This document shows, one piece after another, positions 34,771 through 43,309 of a stretch of 51,404 nt of DNA; within the stretch, counting starts at the first letter, position 1, and each line of letters begins with the position of its first letter. Below the pieces are notes generated by a model, which had not been told where the DNA came from, did no database searches, and worked only from the letters and a program-made list of their open reading frames with translations. The position numbers and the translations under genes were made by a program. Source of the DNA: an uncultured Clostridia bacterium (lineage in GTDB: Bacteria; Bacillota; Clostridia; Christensenellales; CAG-917); contig CANQNC010000009.1 of the NCBI GenBank assembly GCA_947625145.1, forward strand, positions 1 through 51,404, in the 5' to 3' direction.

Positions 34771-36603
34771 ATGAGAAGGACATGGACAAGGGCTTTCATT
34801 TTGATGTTGGTCGCCTTTTTGGCGATCGCGTCCCTTTCCGTTGTCATTTCAAGCGTCGGAGTGGGCATATCCCTCGCGCTTTTGCCCCAAAGCTATGTCG
34901 AGGACGTCAAGGACGCGGAACTGGATTGGTGGACCGCAAAAGATTATCTGGATCTTGACGCGGTGAAGGAAACGGTGTCAGAGTGGTTTTCGGACAGTAT
35001 GTATTCCTTCGACGTCTTTTTGAAAGAGCCTATCGTCATTGCGGTGATAGACTCGGGGCTGAGCTACGATCACGTCATGTTCACGGGGGACGTTGAGGAG
35101 GGAGAAGACGTCGGCGAGTACGACGTGCTGATGAGGTCGGGCAAAGCCATTGTGGGCTTCAACACAATGGACAATTCCACAAACATTCAAGACGACGCGA
35201 CAAACAGGCACGGCACGCACGTCGCGGGGATCATCGCGACCCTCATTCACGAGACGGGCCTTGAAAAATACATCAAAATACTGCCCATAAAGGCGGGCAA
35301 ACCGAACGGCACGGGCGCGAGTTTTCAGGCGTCGGACGTAAGAGAGGGGATAGATTATGCGCTGAGATGCGGCGCGGACGTGATAAATATGTCCCTCGAA
35401 TCCTCCCAAAAGTCTTTCGATTTTGTGACGACGGCGGACGCGAGCAAGGCGGTTATCGTAGCGGCGGCGGGCAATGGCAGCAACACCACAAAGACGGGCT
35501 ATGACAGCGCGAAGAACCCCACCTATCCCGCGGCAAACTCGAACGTCATCGGCGTGATGAACTACGCAAGCGACCCGACCGCGGAAAACGGCATGGTTCT
35601 CGCCACGTCCTCAAACTACGGCTCGCGTTACGATCTCGCGGCTCCCGGGTATGGGATATACAGCGCGGACGGCGCCACGACGGACGGCTATAAGTCGCTC
35701 AACGGCACGTCCATGGCGGCGCCCGTCGTATCCTTTGCCGCGGCGCTTGCAACCCTCAAATACGAGGCCATTGAAAAGGCGACGGCGACCCCGATAGGCC
35801 CGGTTGAAATCGCAAATATCGTCAGAAATTCTTACACAAAAATCATTCAAAAGGGAAACTATCAGCTTAAAGCGTTGAATTTGCATATGCTCGCCTTGGG
35901 AGAGGACTCCCTCTACGCGCAAATAGACGTCGCCGCGGACGGCGGACAGGTCACGCAACAGCTTGGAAGCCTCAAGGCGGTCAAAATGTCCTTGGACGTG
36001 CTCCCAACCTCTCGGGACGGCAAGGGCAGCGTGCAGTGGTTTGCGGACGACGAGCATATCGGGGACGGCTTCGAGATAAGCTATCTGCCGAAGTCGCAAG
36101 CGGGCGTCACGCTCATAAAAGCGATCTGGGCGCCCGAGGGATATCTCCCGACCATAGAAGCGACGCTGCAACTGAAAGTGAACTATCGCAGGATTGACAA
36201 AAACAACATTGCGGACGTTGGAGTGCGGATATTGAACAAGGACGGCACGCTTTCCACGTCCGCGCGCCTGCAATCGGGCGAAAAATACACCCTCGTGCCG
36301 ACGGGGATAGACTATATAGATCCCGCGGTCGCGGAGGGCATGATTTGGTTTTTGAACGGGAAACCCGTGTATCAGGGCAGTCGCTACGAGTTCGAGCCTC
36401 CCGAGAGGGGAAGTTATCAATTTTCTGTTGCGATAGGCTCTCTCACGTCTCCCGTAAGCGTGCTCGGTTTCGACTATTTCCTGCAAAACGTCGTCATAGC
36501 CGCGGTTTCCGTTTCCGTGACCCTCGCGCTTGCGGTCGCGGCGGCGATCGTCATTGGCGTGGTCTGCGTCCGCCGCAAAGCAAAAAGAGAAGAGAGACCT
36601 TAA
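34771..36603 (+). CDS. Membrane-anchored subtilisin-like serine protease (S8)
   Basis: 610 residues from ATG 34771, with AAGGGGTAGG upstream. N-terminal anchor helix at about 8-38, a short propeptide-like region, then the catalytic domain: Asp94 in AVIDSGLS, His147 in RHGTHVAG, oxyanion Asn235 in AAAGNGS and Ser314 in NGTSMAAP. A C-terminal ~200-residue beta-rich region (SVQWFADDEHIGDG, MIWFLNGKPVYQGS) precedes a helix near 575-600 and a basic tail. The protease would face outside, held at both ends. The substrate is unknown; surface-protein processing is plausible. Monocistronic with a terminator. Confidence 0.9.
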   Translation: MRRTWTRAFILMLVAFLAIASLSVVISSVGVGISLALLPQSYVEDVKDAELDWWTAKDYLDLDAVKETVSEWFSDSMYSFDVFLKEPIVIAVIDSGLSYDHVMFTGDVEEGEDVGEYDVLMRSGKAIVGFNTMDNSTNIQDDATNRHGTHVAGIIATLIHETGLEKYIKILPIKAGKPNGTGASFQASDVREGIDYALRCGADVINMSLESSQKSFDFVTTADASKAVIVAAAGNGSNTTKTGYDSAKNPTYPAANSNVIGVMNYASDPTAENGMVLATSSNYGSRYDLAAPGYGIYSADGATTDGYKSLNGTSMAAPVVSFAAALATLKYEAIEKATATPIGPVEIANIVRNSYTKIIQKGNYQLKALNLHMLALGEDSLYAQIDVAADGGQVTQQLGSLKAVKMSLDVLPTSRDGKGSVQWFADDEHIGDGFEISYLPKSQAGVTLIKAIWAPEGYLPTIEATLQLKVNYRRIDKNNIADVGVRILNKDGTLSTSARLQSGEKYTLVPTGIDYIDPAVAEGMIWFLNGKPVYQGSRYEFEPPERGSYQFSVAIGSLTSPVSVLGFDYFLQNVVIAAVSVSVTLALAVAAAIVIGVVCVRRKAKREERP

Positions 36604-36744
36604 ATCGCCGTATCCTTATACTAAGCGCAAATAAAAGAGCGGTCATAGCGTTCGATATCCGCAAATTCGGAGAGAAACGGGGAGTGAAGTATCCCTCTCG
36701 AAATCCTCAAAAGCTAGGGAAAACCAAAAAAACAGAGTAAAGAG

Positions 36745-36772
36745 AAATCCACACGTATGTGCGGATTTTTTT
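36745..36772. terminator. Terminator of the subtilase gene (and perhaps rpsT)
   Basis: AAATCCACAC-GTAT-GTGCGGATTT followed by TTTT on the plus strand, with one G-U pair. The minus strand, serving rpsT, lacks an immediate T-run but has one 20 bases further on. Confidence 0.8.
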
Positions 36773-36799
36773 GAGGTATCAAATTTGAAACGTATACGC

Positions 36800-37072
36800 T
36801 TACTTCGCGGCTTTGAGTTTGTCAAGCGCGCGGCAGAGCGTAGCCTTCTTCCTTGCGGCGGTGTTCTTCTTGAAGATGCCGTCCTTGAAGGCGCAATCTA
36901 TCACCGACATGGTTTCGGGCAGGAGCTTTTCCGCAAGCGCGACGTCGCCCGCTTGGACGGCTTCGTTGAACTTTTTGACGGCGTTTTTGACGCGCGACTT
37001 TTTGGCGACGTTGATTTTATTTCTCTTTTCAGAGGTGACTACTCTCTTTTTTGCTGACTTAATATTAGGCAT
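36800..37072 (-). CDS. rpsT: 30S ribosomal protein bS20
   Basis: 90 residues. It starts MPNIKSAKKRVVTSEKRN, the family hallmark, and continues as a helical bundle with RVKNAVKKF and KNTAARKKATLCRAL. ATG 37072 follows AAGGAG at good spacing. The opposite-strand neighbour gpr starts 109 bases away, also as in other Clostridia where rpsT and gpr are adjacent and divergent. Confidence 0.97.
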   Translation of the reverse strand: MPNIKSAKKRVVTSEKRNKINVAKKSRVKNAVKKFNEAVQAGDVALAEKLLPETMSVIDCAFKDGIFKKNTAARKKATLCRALDKLKAAK

Positions 37073-37109
37073 TATAGCTCTCCTTGTTTCTCGGATAAAT
37101 ATCCTAGTT

Positions 37110-37138
37110 ATATTAGCATAATAAAACCAAACTTGCAA
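37110..37138 (-). promoter_or_regulatory. Promoter of rpsT
   Basis: On the minus strand TTGCAA (37138-37133), 17 bases, TAATAT (37115-37110), about 38 bases before the start codon. Confidence 0.7.
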
Positions 37139-37146
37139 CCGTTTTT

Positions 37147-37175
37147 GCATTTATTTTTTTGCGATATGCATAATA
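37147..37175 (+). promoter_or_regulatory. Sigma-G-like promoter of gpr
   Basis: GCATT (37147-37151), 17 bases, CATAATA (37169-37175). This fits the forespore sigma-G pattern (GMATR, 17-18 bases, CATNNTA). The ATG begins only five bases after the -10 box, so the transcript would be leaderless. Confidence 0.65.
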
Positions 37176-37180
37176 AATTT

Positions 37181-38047
37181 ATGGGATACACGCAATTTGT
37201 CACCGATTTGGCAATCGAAGCCGCCCAAATCAGCGGAGCGTACGAGCTGTCCGCGCACGAGGAGCTGGGTTTCGGCATAACAAAACACACCTTGAACATC
37301 TCAAACAACGAGCTTGCAAAGAGGATAGGCAGGGAAAGAGGCGTGTATATCACCTACGATTGCCCGTCCAAGATCTACTCGGACTCTCGCGCGGCGGGCG
37401 CGCTCAGGGGATATATCACAAAAAGTCTGGCACGCCTTTTGGGCACTGTCAAAAAATCCTCTCCCGTACTTGTGATTGGCCTCGGCAACGCGGAGATAGT
37501 CGCGGACTCGTTGGGCGAGCGTACAGCGCTCGGCATTGACGTCACAAGGCAAGCGGCGGACAGCTCCAAACAGTGTATGTGCGCGTTTTCCACAGGCGTT
37601 TTGGGCACTACGGGGATACAATCCGCGGAGCTTACAAGCGCCGTCGTGGACAAGATCAAGCCCGCCGTCGTCATACTTGTGGACAGTTTGGCGACGGGCA
37701 ACGTGTCGAGGATAGGGACGTCCTTTCAGCTCTCCACGGCGGGGATATCCCCGGGAAGCGGCGTAGGGCAGGACAAAGAGCGCATAGACAAAAGCGTGCT
37801 CGGCGTCCCCGTTGTCGCGGTGGGAGTTCCGCTCATGCTCTCGTTACGCACCGCGCTCTATTCCTTTGTCAAGAGCTTTTTGGAACAGCAGGATATGGAC
37901 GTAAACGAGTTTTGCCTGAGGGAGCGCCTTGCGGAAAAACAGCTTGCGGGGCTTGTCGTCGCGCCGAAAGACATAGACTTTATGGTGGCAAACGCGGCGA
38001 TGATCATATCCGAAGCGATAAACAAGACTTTTAACGCCTATTCATAG
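37181..38047 (+). CDS. gpr: Germination protease GPR
   Basis: 288 residues from ATG 37181; upstream ATG 37166 overlaps the promoter -10 region. GPR is made in the forespore as a zymogen and degrades small acid-soluble proteins on germination. TDLAIEAAQ near the start is the conserved autoprocessing-region motif, followed by VLVIGLGNAEIVADSLG, TGVLGTTGIQS, LVDSLATGNVSRIGTSFQLST and the SPGSGVG loop. Its presence shows the organism sporulates. No Shine-Dalgarno site. The 3' end overlaps murI on the other strand by 17 bases. Confidence 0.95.
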   Translation: MGYTQFVTDLAIEAAQISGAYELSAHEELGFGITKHTLNISNNELAKRIGRERGVYITYDCPSKIYSDSRAAGALRGYITKSLARLLGTVKKSSPVLVIGLGNAEIVADSLGERTALGIDVTRQAADSSKQCMCAFSTGVLGTTGIQSAELTSAVVDKIKPAVVILVDSLATGNVSRIGTSFQLSTAGISPGSGVGQDKERIDKSVLGVPVVAVGVPLMLSLRTALYSFVKSFLEQQDMDVNEFCLRERLAEKQLAGLVVAPKDIDFMVANAAMIISEAINKTFNAYS

Positions 38048-38786
38048 GCGTTCGGCGCGTATTCATAAGTTCCCGCAGGACCTCTCCGTAAAGCTCGGTC
38101 TCATCCTTTCCCGTGAAGTCGAACGTTATGGAAGAGGGCAGTTCGGGCTTGAAAGCGAGCGTCCCTTCAAGCGAGGAAAGGAGCGCGTCACAGCCGTCGT
38201 CAAACCTCACGTCTCCCAAGACCTCGCGGATCTGTTTTTTTACGTAGGGATAGTGCGAACAGCCGAGTATCACGCGCTTCACGCCCCTAAACGGCTTCAA
38301 TTTTTCGGAAATATAATCGATTAGAATATCAAAATCAAGCAATTCGGTCTTTCCGCACGCAAAATTCGCGTGCACGGTTTTTTCTATCGACTCGGCAAGT
38401 TCGGGAGTGTGCGCGATCTTGATATTTTCGTTTACGTCCAGCCTTGACAGCGTTCCTTCCGTCGCCATAAGCAGGATGTCCTTTTCGGAAGTCTCCGTGA
38501 CGTCGCGGCAGTTTGAGCGCGAGACGGGCGGAAGCAGGGGAAATATCCCGTCTCCGAGGCGGAGCGTGGACGCGGTGTTGCATGCGACGATCGCGACGTC
38601 CGCGTTTTGTCTTAGGCGTTTTATGCCCTCGTCCACGATCTTTCTGAGTTCGCTCTCTTCCGCATTGCCGAAGGGGGAGTGCGCGTTGTCCGCAAGGAAG
38701 TAAACGGGATCTCCCACAAATCTGTCCAAGATACGCGCGAGCGCCGTAAGCCCGCCCAGCCCGCTGTCGTAAACGCCTATCGTCAT
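38031..38786 (-). CDS. murI: Glutamate racemase
   Basis: 251 residues from ATG 38786, chosen because MTIGVYDSGLGGLTALARI is the family start; an upstream open extension has no similarity. The two catalytic cysteines are present in VACNTAS and LGCSHYPY. It supplies D-glutamate for peptidoglycan. Family members are usually 255-270 residues, so the length is normal to slightly short. The start lacks a Shine-Dalgarno site. It is convergent with gpr and overlaps its end. Confidence 0.93.
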   Translation of the reverse strand: MTIGVYDSGLGGLTALARILDRFVGDPVYFLADNAHSPFGNAEESELRKIVDEGIKRLRQNADVAIVACNTASTLRLGDGIFPLLPPVSRSNCRDVTETSEKDILLMATEGTLSRLDVNENIKIAHTPELAESIEKTVHANFACGKTELLDFDILIDYISEKLKPFRGVKRVILGCSHYPYVKKQIREVLGDVRFDDGCDALLSSLEGTLAFKPELPSSITFDFTGKDETELYGEVLRELMNTRRTPMNRR

Positions 38787-38879
38787 ACTCAAATCTATGA
38801 TTTTGCGGCTTTTGGTATGACGGCGAGGCTCCCGAAAATCCGTCGGAGCCCACAAATTTTACATTTTGTCACCAAAGGG

Positions 38880-38908
38880 TTGATATTTATTTTATTTTAT
38901 TATACAAT
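38880..38908 (+). promoter_or_regulatory. Promoter of the EF-G-like gene
   Basis: TTGATA (38880-38885), 17 bases, TACAAT (38903-38908), about 35 bases before the ATG at 38943. Confidence 0.75.
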
Positions 38909-38942
38909 CTTATATCATGTACACAAATTTTCCGAGGTAATT

Positions 38943-41024
38943 ATGAAATCTTTCAGTACACAATCTATCCGCAATGTTGCGCTCATCGGCCATTCGGGAG
39001 AGGGCAAGACCTCCCTCGCGGAAGCCATGATGTTTGCAACGCAAGCTATCGACCGTCTTGGCAGAGTGGACGACGGCACCTCCACGATGGACTATGACGA
39101 TGAGGAGATCAAACGCAAGATATCCATCTCCATGTCCCTCGGCTATGCCATTCACAAGGGCACAAAGATCAACCTGCTCGACGTCCCCGGCTTCTTCGAT
39201 TTCGAGGGAGAGATGGTCGCCGCGTTGCATGCCGCAGACAGTGCGGTCGTCGTCACATCCGCGTCAGGCTCCGTCACGGTAGGCACGGAAAAGGCGCTCG
39301 AACTGTGCACCGCAAAAAAGACGCCCGCGTTCATCTTTGTCAACGCCGTTGACAAGGAAAATTCGGATTTCCTCGGCACGGTCAGAGCGATCATGGCAAA
39401 GTATGCAAGCGTCGTCCCAATCGAGCTCCCCATCATGGAGGGAGGCAAAATGGTCGGCTCCGTCAGCGTGCTCACGGGCAAGGCGTTTGACATGAGCGGC
39501 AAGGAGATATCCGCTCCCGCAGCGCTCGCCGCCGAGGTCGAAGAGTTCAACGGCAAACTTATGGAAATGGTCGCCGAAACCGACGAAGAGCTGATGATGA
39601 AGTTCTTCGAAGGGGAAAAGTTCTCGGAAGAGGAAATTCAAAAGGGTCTGCATGCGGCGATCATGGACGATTCCTTCATTCCGCTCATGGCGGGCAACGC
39701 CATATCGGGCGTCGCAAACCGCGTGTCCGACAGCATCATCAGGCTCATGGACAGGATCGTGGACCTTATGCCAAATCCCGAAAAGGCGCACAAGGTCAAA
39801 GCCGTCAAAAACGGCGAAGAGATCGAGGTCGGCGTGGATCCGTCCGCTCCGTTCAGCGCGCAGGTCATCAAGTCCGTCGTTGACCCGTACGTGGGCAAAC
39901 TGCTGATCTTCAAGGTCGAGCAGGGCAAACTTACAAGCGGCGACGGCGTGTTCAACACGACTGTCGGCAAGCCCGAAAAGATAGGCGCGCTGTATGTGCT
40001 CAAGGGCAAAAAGCAGGAGACTGTGGATTGCCTCGAAGCGGGCGATATCGGCGCGGTGGCAAAGCTGGTTTACACCAACACAAACGACACTCTTGCGGCT
40101 TCGGATTGCAAGCTGGAGTATGAAAAGATAGAGTTCCCGTCTCCCGTCATTTCCTACGCCGTCAAGGCAGTCAAGGACGAGGAAAAGGCGATACAAGGCC
40201 TCATCAAAATGCAGGAAGAGGACGCGACCTTCAAGGTGGAAAAGAACATTGAAACAGGCGACGTGCTCATCAGCGGCCTCGGCGAGGCGCAACTTGACAT
40301 CATGTGCAAGCGCGTCAAGGCGAAACTCGGCATCGAGATCACTTGGCAGGAGCCTAGAGTTGCATATCGCGAGACGATAAGGAAGTCCGCGCGCGAAGAG
40401 GGCAAGCACAAAAAACAGTCCGGCGGCGCAGGGCAGTACGGTGACGTCTGGATCAAGTTCGAGCCGGGCGCGGCAGACGGCATATTTGAGTTTGTGGACG
40501 CAGTTGTGGGCGGCGCGGTCCCGCGTCAGTTCATTCCCGCAGTCGAAAAGGGCTTGAGAGAGGCCATCAAACACGGCACGCTCGCGGGCTATCCCATGGT
40601 CAACCTCAAAGCCACCTTGGACGACGGCAAATACCATCCCGTCGATTCAAAGGAAATCGCGTTCATCACAGCGGCAAAACTTGCGTATGACGCGGCAATT
40701 CCGAAAGCGTCTCCTTGCTTCCTCGAGCCTATCATGGAAGCAAAGATCACCGTTCCAGACGAGTATCTCGGCGACATCCTCGGCGACATGAACAAGCGCC
40801 GCGGCAGGATCTTGGGCACGGACATGGCAAACGGCAAGCAGATCATCACCGCGGAAGTCCCGCAGGCTGAAATGTTCCGCTATGCGACGGATCTTCGTTC
40901 CATGACTCAAGGCAGAGGCAGATTCTCCATGACATTCGTAAGATACGAGGAAGTCCCGTCCACCAACAACGACAAGATCATCGCCGACGCCAAGAAGAGA
41001 GAGGAAGAAGCGGCAAAGAAGTGA
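38943..41024 (+). CDS. EF-G-like translational GTPase (EF-G-2 type paralogue)
   Basis: 693 residues from ATG 38943, with GAGG upstream. All EF-G domains are present. The G1 loop is GHSGEGKTS instead of GHIDAGKTT, G3 is DVPGFFD and G4 is NAVDK instead of NKMD. These differences mark the EF-G-2 branch seen in Thermus, actinobacteria and some Clostridia rather than the housekeeping FusA of the str operon. Domain IV-V segments such as KKQSGGAGQYGDVWIKFEPG and EVPQAEMFRYATDLRSMTQGRG are intact. Its cellular role is not settled. It stands alone, not with rpsL/rpsG/tuf. Confidence 0.9.
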   Translation: MKSFSTQSIRNVALIGHSGEGKTSLAEAMMFATQAIDRLGRVDDGTSTMDYDDEEIKRKISISMSLGYAIHKGTKINLLDVPGFFDFEGEMVAALHAADSAVVVTSASGSVTVGTEKALELCTAKKTPAFIFVNAVDKENSDFLGTVRAIMAKYASVVPIELPIMEGGKMVGSVSVLTGKAFDMSGKEISAPAALAAEVEEFNGKLMEMVAETDEELMMKFFEGEKFSEEEIQKGLHAAIMDDSFIPLMAGNAISGVANRVSDSIIRLMDRIVDLMPNPEKAHKVKAVKNGEEIEVGVDPSAPFSAQVIKSVVDPYVGKLLIFKVEQGKLTSGDGVFNTTVGKPEKIGALYVLKGKKQETVDCLEAGDIGAVAKLVYTNTNDTLAASDCKLEYEKIEFPSPVISYAVKAVKDEEKAIQGLIKMQEEDATFKVEKNIETGDVLISGLGEAQLDIMCKRVKAKLGIEITWQEPRVAYRETIRKSAREEGKHKKQSGGAGQYGDVWIKFEPGAADGIFEFVDAVVGGAVPRQFIPAVEKGLREAIKHGTLAGYPMVNLKATLDDGKYHPVDSKEIAFITAAKLAYDAAIPKASPCFLEPIMEAKITVPDEYLGDILGDMNKRRGRILGTDMANGKQIITAEVPQAEMFRYATDLRSMTQGRGRFSMTFVRYEEVPSTNNDKIIADAKKREEEAAKK

Positions 41025-41050
41025 TCTTCAAACAGTTGACAAATCACCCG

Positions 41051-41075
41051 AAAGGCGGCAATTTTGCCGCCTTTT
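41051..41075 (+). terminator. Terminator of the EF-G-like gene
   Basis: AAAGGCGGCA-ATTT-TGCCGCCTTTT, 26 bases after the stop. Confidence 0.85.
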
Positions 41076-41219
41076 CGCTTGCCTGTTGAGCGAAATTGTC
41101 GCCGGACATGCATTAACTTGTCATTGACGCGCTTGTATGAACTAGTCGGAATTAAAACAAATCGCTTTCATTCGCTCAAACACAAGGATTTTGACCTGTA
41201 ATTTGAAGCATGTAAAAAA

Positions 41220-41361
41220 AAACACGATACGTGTATATCAAAATTTTATGGAAAACACGATACGTGCACAAACTCGGTGAATTGACGCTGTTTGTAAGCT
41301 CTAATTGCGGCATTTTGCGTGATGTTCGGGACATTTGTGATTTTTATAAAACACGAAACGT
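41220..41361 (-). repeat. Three AAACACGATACGTG elements, possible tandem mini-terminators
   Basis: AAACACGATACGTG occurs at 41220-41233 and 41253-41266, and AAACACGAAACGT at about 41348-41360. Read on the minus strand each is ACG-TAT-CGTGTTTT, a short stem with a T-run. They lie just downstream of the minus-strand SDR gene, so they may end its transcript. No gene starts near them, which argues against an operator. Confidence 0.45.
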
Positions 41362-41378
41362 ATATTTCTGCGTACACA

Positions 41379-42230
41379 TTACGTCAAAGTGTCCTCGTAA
41401 CGAAGCAATTTTTTGTACTGTAATTTTTGGTAAAGCAGTTTTGCGGGAGGACAAATCGCTGCGACCGCGTTCATCAGCTGAAAGAGCGGATACGGATACA
41501 CGCGCTTTGCACCTCTGGCTATCCCGCGCACCATCTTCCGCGCAACAATGTCTACATTTTGCTTTGGCGAGGGCGGTTCGAGGTTTTCCACATTGATCCC
41601 GTCCACCGCCGTGGCGTAAAAGGGAGTGTAGACCGTCACGGGATAGAGGCATGTCAATTTGACGTTTGCGGGAAGCTCTGCGCGGAGACATTCCTCAAAA
41701 GCATTCAGCGCCGCTTTCGTCGCGGAGTACAGCGCGTATCCCGGGACGGGCAGTTTTCCTATCCCCGAAACCGAGATCGCAAACGTACCCTGTCTGCCCG
41801 CGAGGTGCTTCAGCATTTTTTGATAGCTGTAGATGGGAGAGAACACGTTTGTTGCGAAGATGTCCTCGACGCGCTTTGCGTCCACGTAATTTATCCTCTC
41901 AAAATAGCCGAACCCCGCGTTTGCGTGGAATATGTCGATTTTCGGGAAGAGCCTTTCCCCTTCCTCGAAAATTTTGTCCACGCCTTCCTCTGTGGACGCG
42001 TCGAGCTCGAGATACGTCACGTTGTCCGAGCCGAGCGCGCGTATTCTGTCTCCGCGCTTGTCCACCGCAAGCACGCGATTGTTAGGGGCAAGCAAACCGA
42101 GGACGGCAAAGCCTATGCCGCTGTTCGCTCCCGTGATGACAATGTTCTTTCCTCTTATCAGATCTTTCACGAGGCTAGTTTTTGCAATTGTAAGGATTTC
42201 TTCCCAAACAGTCGAAAATACGCGGATCAA
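41379..42230 (-). CDS. Short-chain dehydrogenase/reductase
   Basis: 283 residues if the TTG at 42230 is used (CGGGA upstream); no ATG is available and a GTG near residue 21 is an alternative. Rossmann motif TGANSGIG, NAGFG, and the catalytic Ser (SVSG) and YSATK (Tyr-x-x-x-Lys). PYPLFQLMNAVAAICPP near the C-terminus may form a membrane-proximal helix, as in DltE-like SDRs. The substrate is unknown. The start lies 43 bases from the end of the next gene on the same strand, so the two may be co-transcribed. Confidence 0.85.
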   Translation of the reverse strand: MIRVFSTVWEEILTIAKTSLVKDLIRGKNIVITGANSGIGFAVLGLLAPNNRVLAVDKRGDRIRALGSDNVTYLELDASTEEGVDKIFEEGERLFPKIDIFHANAGFGYFERINYVDAKRVEDIFATNVFSPIYSYQKMLKHLAGRQGTFAISVSGIGKLPVPGYALYSATKAALNAFEECLRAELPANVKLTCLYPVTVYTPFYATAVDGINVENLEPPSPKQNVDIVARKMVRGIARGAKRVYPYPLFQLMNAVAAICPPAKLLYQKLQYKKLLRYEDTLT

Positions 42231-42272
42231 AAATTTCCCGCGTGCAAAATCTCTTGTCGAGGGAATGGGCGG

Positions 42273-43085
42273 TCATTTGTCCAAAAGTTCGTCAATGGAA
42301 ATTTGATTCGAGCTTTGATTTGACGCCTTTTCCATCTCGTCTCCAAATCCCGAACCGAACACCGAGCCGTTGCCTAGGGGAGTGAGCGTGAGCAGGGCAA
42401 GCAAAAGGTTCACGCTCCCTATCACCATATAATAGATTTTCAGCGGAGTGAGGAAGGAGATGGCGATCAGCACAACTCCCGAAAACGCGTACGACTTGAA
42501 GTTGGAGCGGGACAAAATGATTTCAAACAGAGCTCGTAACGCAAACTTTTGCTTCGCGGGCTTCAGGTTTGGAAGGGCGGAGTGTTTTTTCAACAACTTG
42601 TACACGGCTTTCGGTTTGACGGGACACAGCTTCACGCCCTCGAGCTGAGCCACGGCGTACGCCCGCCTGTCCACCGAGGAGCATATGACAAAAGCCCTTT
42701 TTCTCCTCTTCTCTTTTGCCCGTTCGCACGCCGCGCCGACGTCGGACACGCCTAGGGCGGTCAACTTGAAAGAGGAGATGACGATTGAATCGTCAAGCAA
42801 AATGTAGTTTGAACCGCTCTCGATTTCGCGGTTTTTTAGAATACTTATAAGCAATTTTATGACATATTCGTTTCCTCTTATGGCAAATTCCAGCGCCAGC
42901 CTGTCGTAGGAATACGGCTTCGTGTACTTCGATATCACAAAGCGCAAAGTGACGACGGCGATCAGCGTAAGCGCGCAGGACATGACAAGCGCGGCGACGT
43001 TGTTGTCGAAAACAAGCGCCGTCCACACAAACGTCAGCAAAAAGCTCACGATCGTCACGGAGATATAGTCTATCGCCTTTGCCAT
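42273..43085 (-). CDS. Four-helix membrane protein with a Mrr/NERD-like soluble domain
   Basis: 270 residues. Two helices at about 7-27 and 31-52, a soluble domain (55-195), and two helices at about 199-218 and 221-243. The soluble part (NYILLDDSIVISSFKLTALG ... RAFVICSSVDRRAYAVAQLE ... LCPVKPKAVYKLLKKH) has the strand-helix order of restriction-endonuclease-like (Mrr/NERD) folds. The central lysine (FKLT) would be the catalytic-type residue. The acidic metal ligands are not clear, so nuclease activity is doubtful. No Shine-Dalgarno site; TTGATT-18-AATAAT ends six bases before the ATG, a weak leaderless candidate. Confidence 0.55.
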   Translation of the reverse strand: MAKAIDYISVTIVSFLLTFVWTALVFDNNVAALVMSCALTLIAVVTLRFVISKYTKPYSYDRLALEFAIRGNEYVIKLLISILKNREIESGSNYILLDDSIVISSFKLTALGVSDVGAACERAKEKRRKRAFVICSSVDRRAYAVAQLEGVKLCPVKPKAVYKLLKKHSALPNLKPAKQKFALRALFEIILSRSNFKSYAFSGVVLIAISFLTPLKIYYMVIGSVNLLLALLTLTPLGNGSVFGSGFGDEMEKASNQSSNQISIDELLDK

Positions 43086-43274
43086 GCCCTAATTATTGCC
43101 CGAAAATCCCTCTTCAATCAATAGAGCGTATATCGCGTTCCTCATTCCTAAGATTTGCTTGTCAAACCCAAATCGGACAAAACCCCGCAGTGCAAGTAAG
43201 CCCATCAAAAACGCGTTGCCGTGTGAGTTTGCTTGAAAAATGCTTTACAAATTGACTTATTTTTCGCCCGCCTA

Positions 43275-43303
43275 TTGAAATGCGCGTAGGAAAAATGTAT
43301 AAT
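43275..43303 (+). promoter_or_regulatory. Promoter giving a leaderless nadD-yqeK transcript
   Basis: TTGAAA (43275-43280), 17 bases, TATAAT (43298-43303), then six bases (GATCGT) to the ATG at 43310. Upstream ATGs lie inside the promoter and cannot be used. Confidence 0.8.
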
Positions 43304-43309
43304 GATCGT

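Noticed and set aside
39264..40637. 457-codon minus-strand frame opposite the EF-G-like gene
   Set aside because: A codon-bias shadow of the GTPase gene with no recognisable domain.
41220..41270. TetR-type operator pair
   Set aside because: No gene begins nearby; both flanking genes end toward this gap, so terminators fit better.
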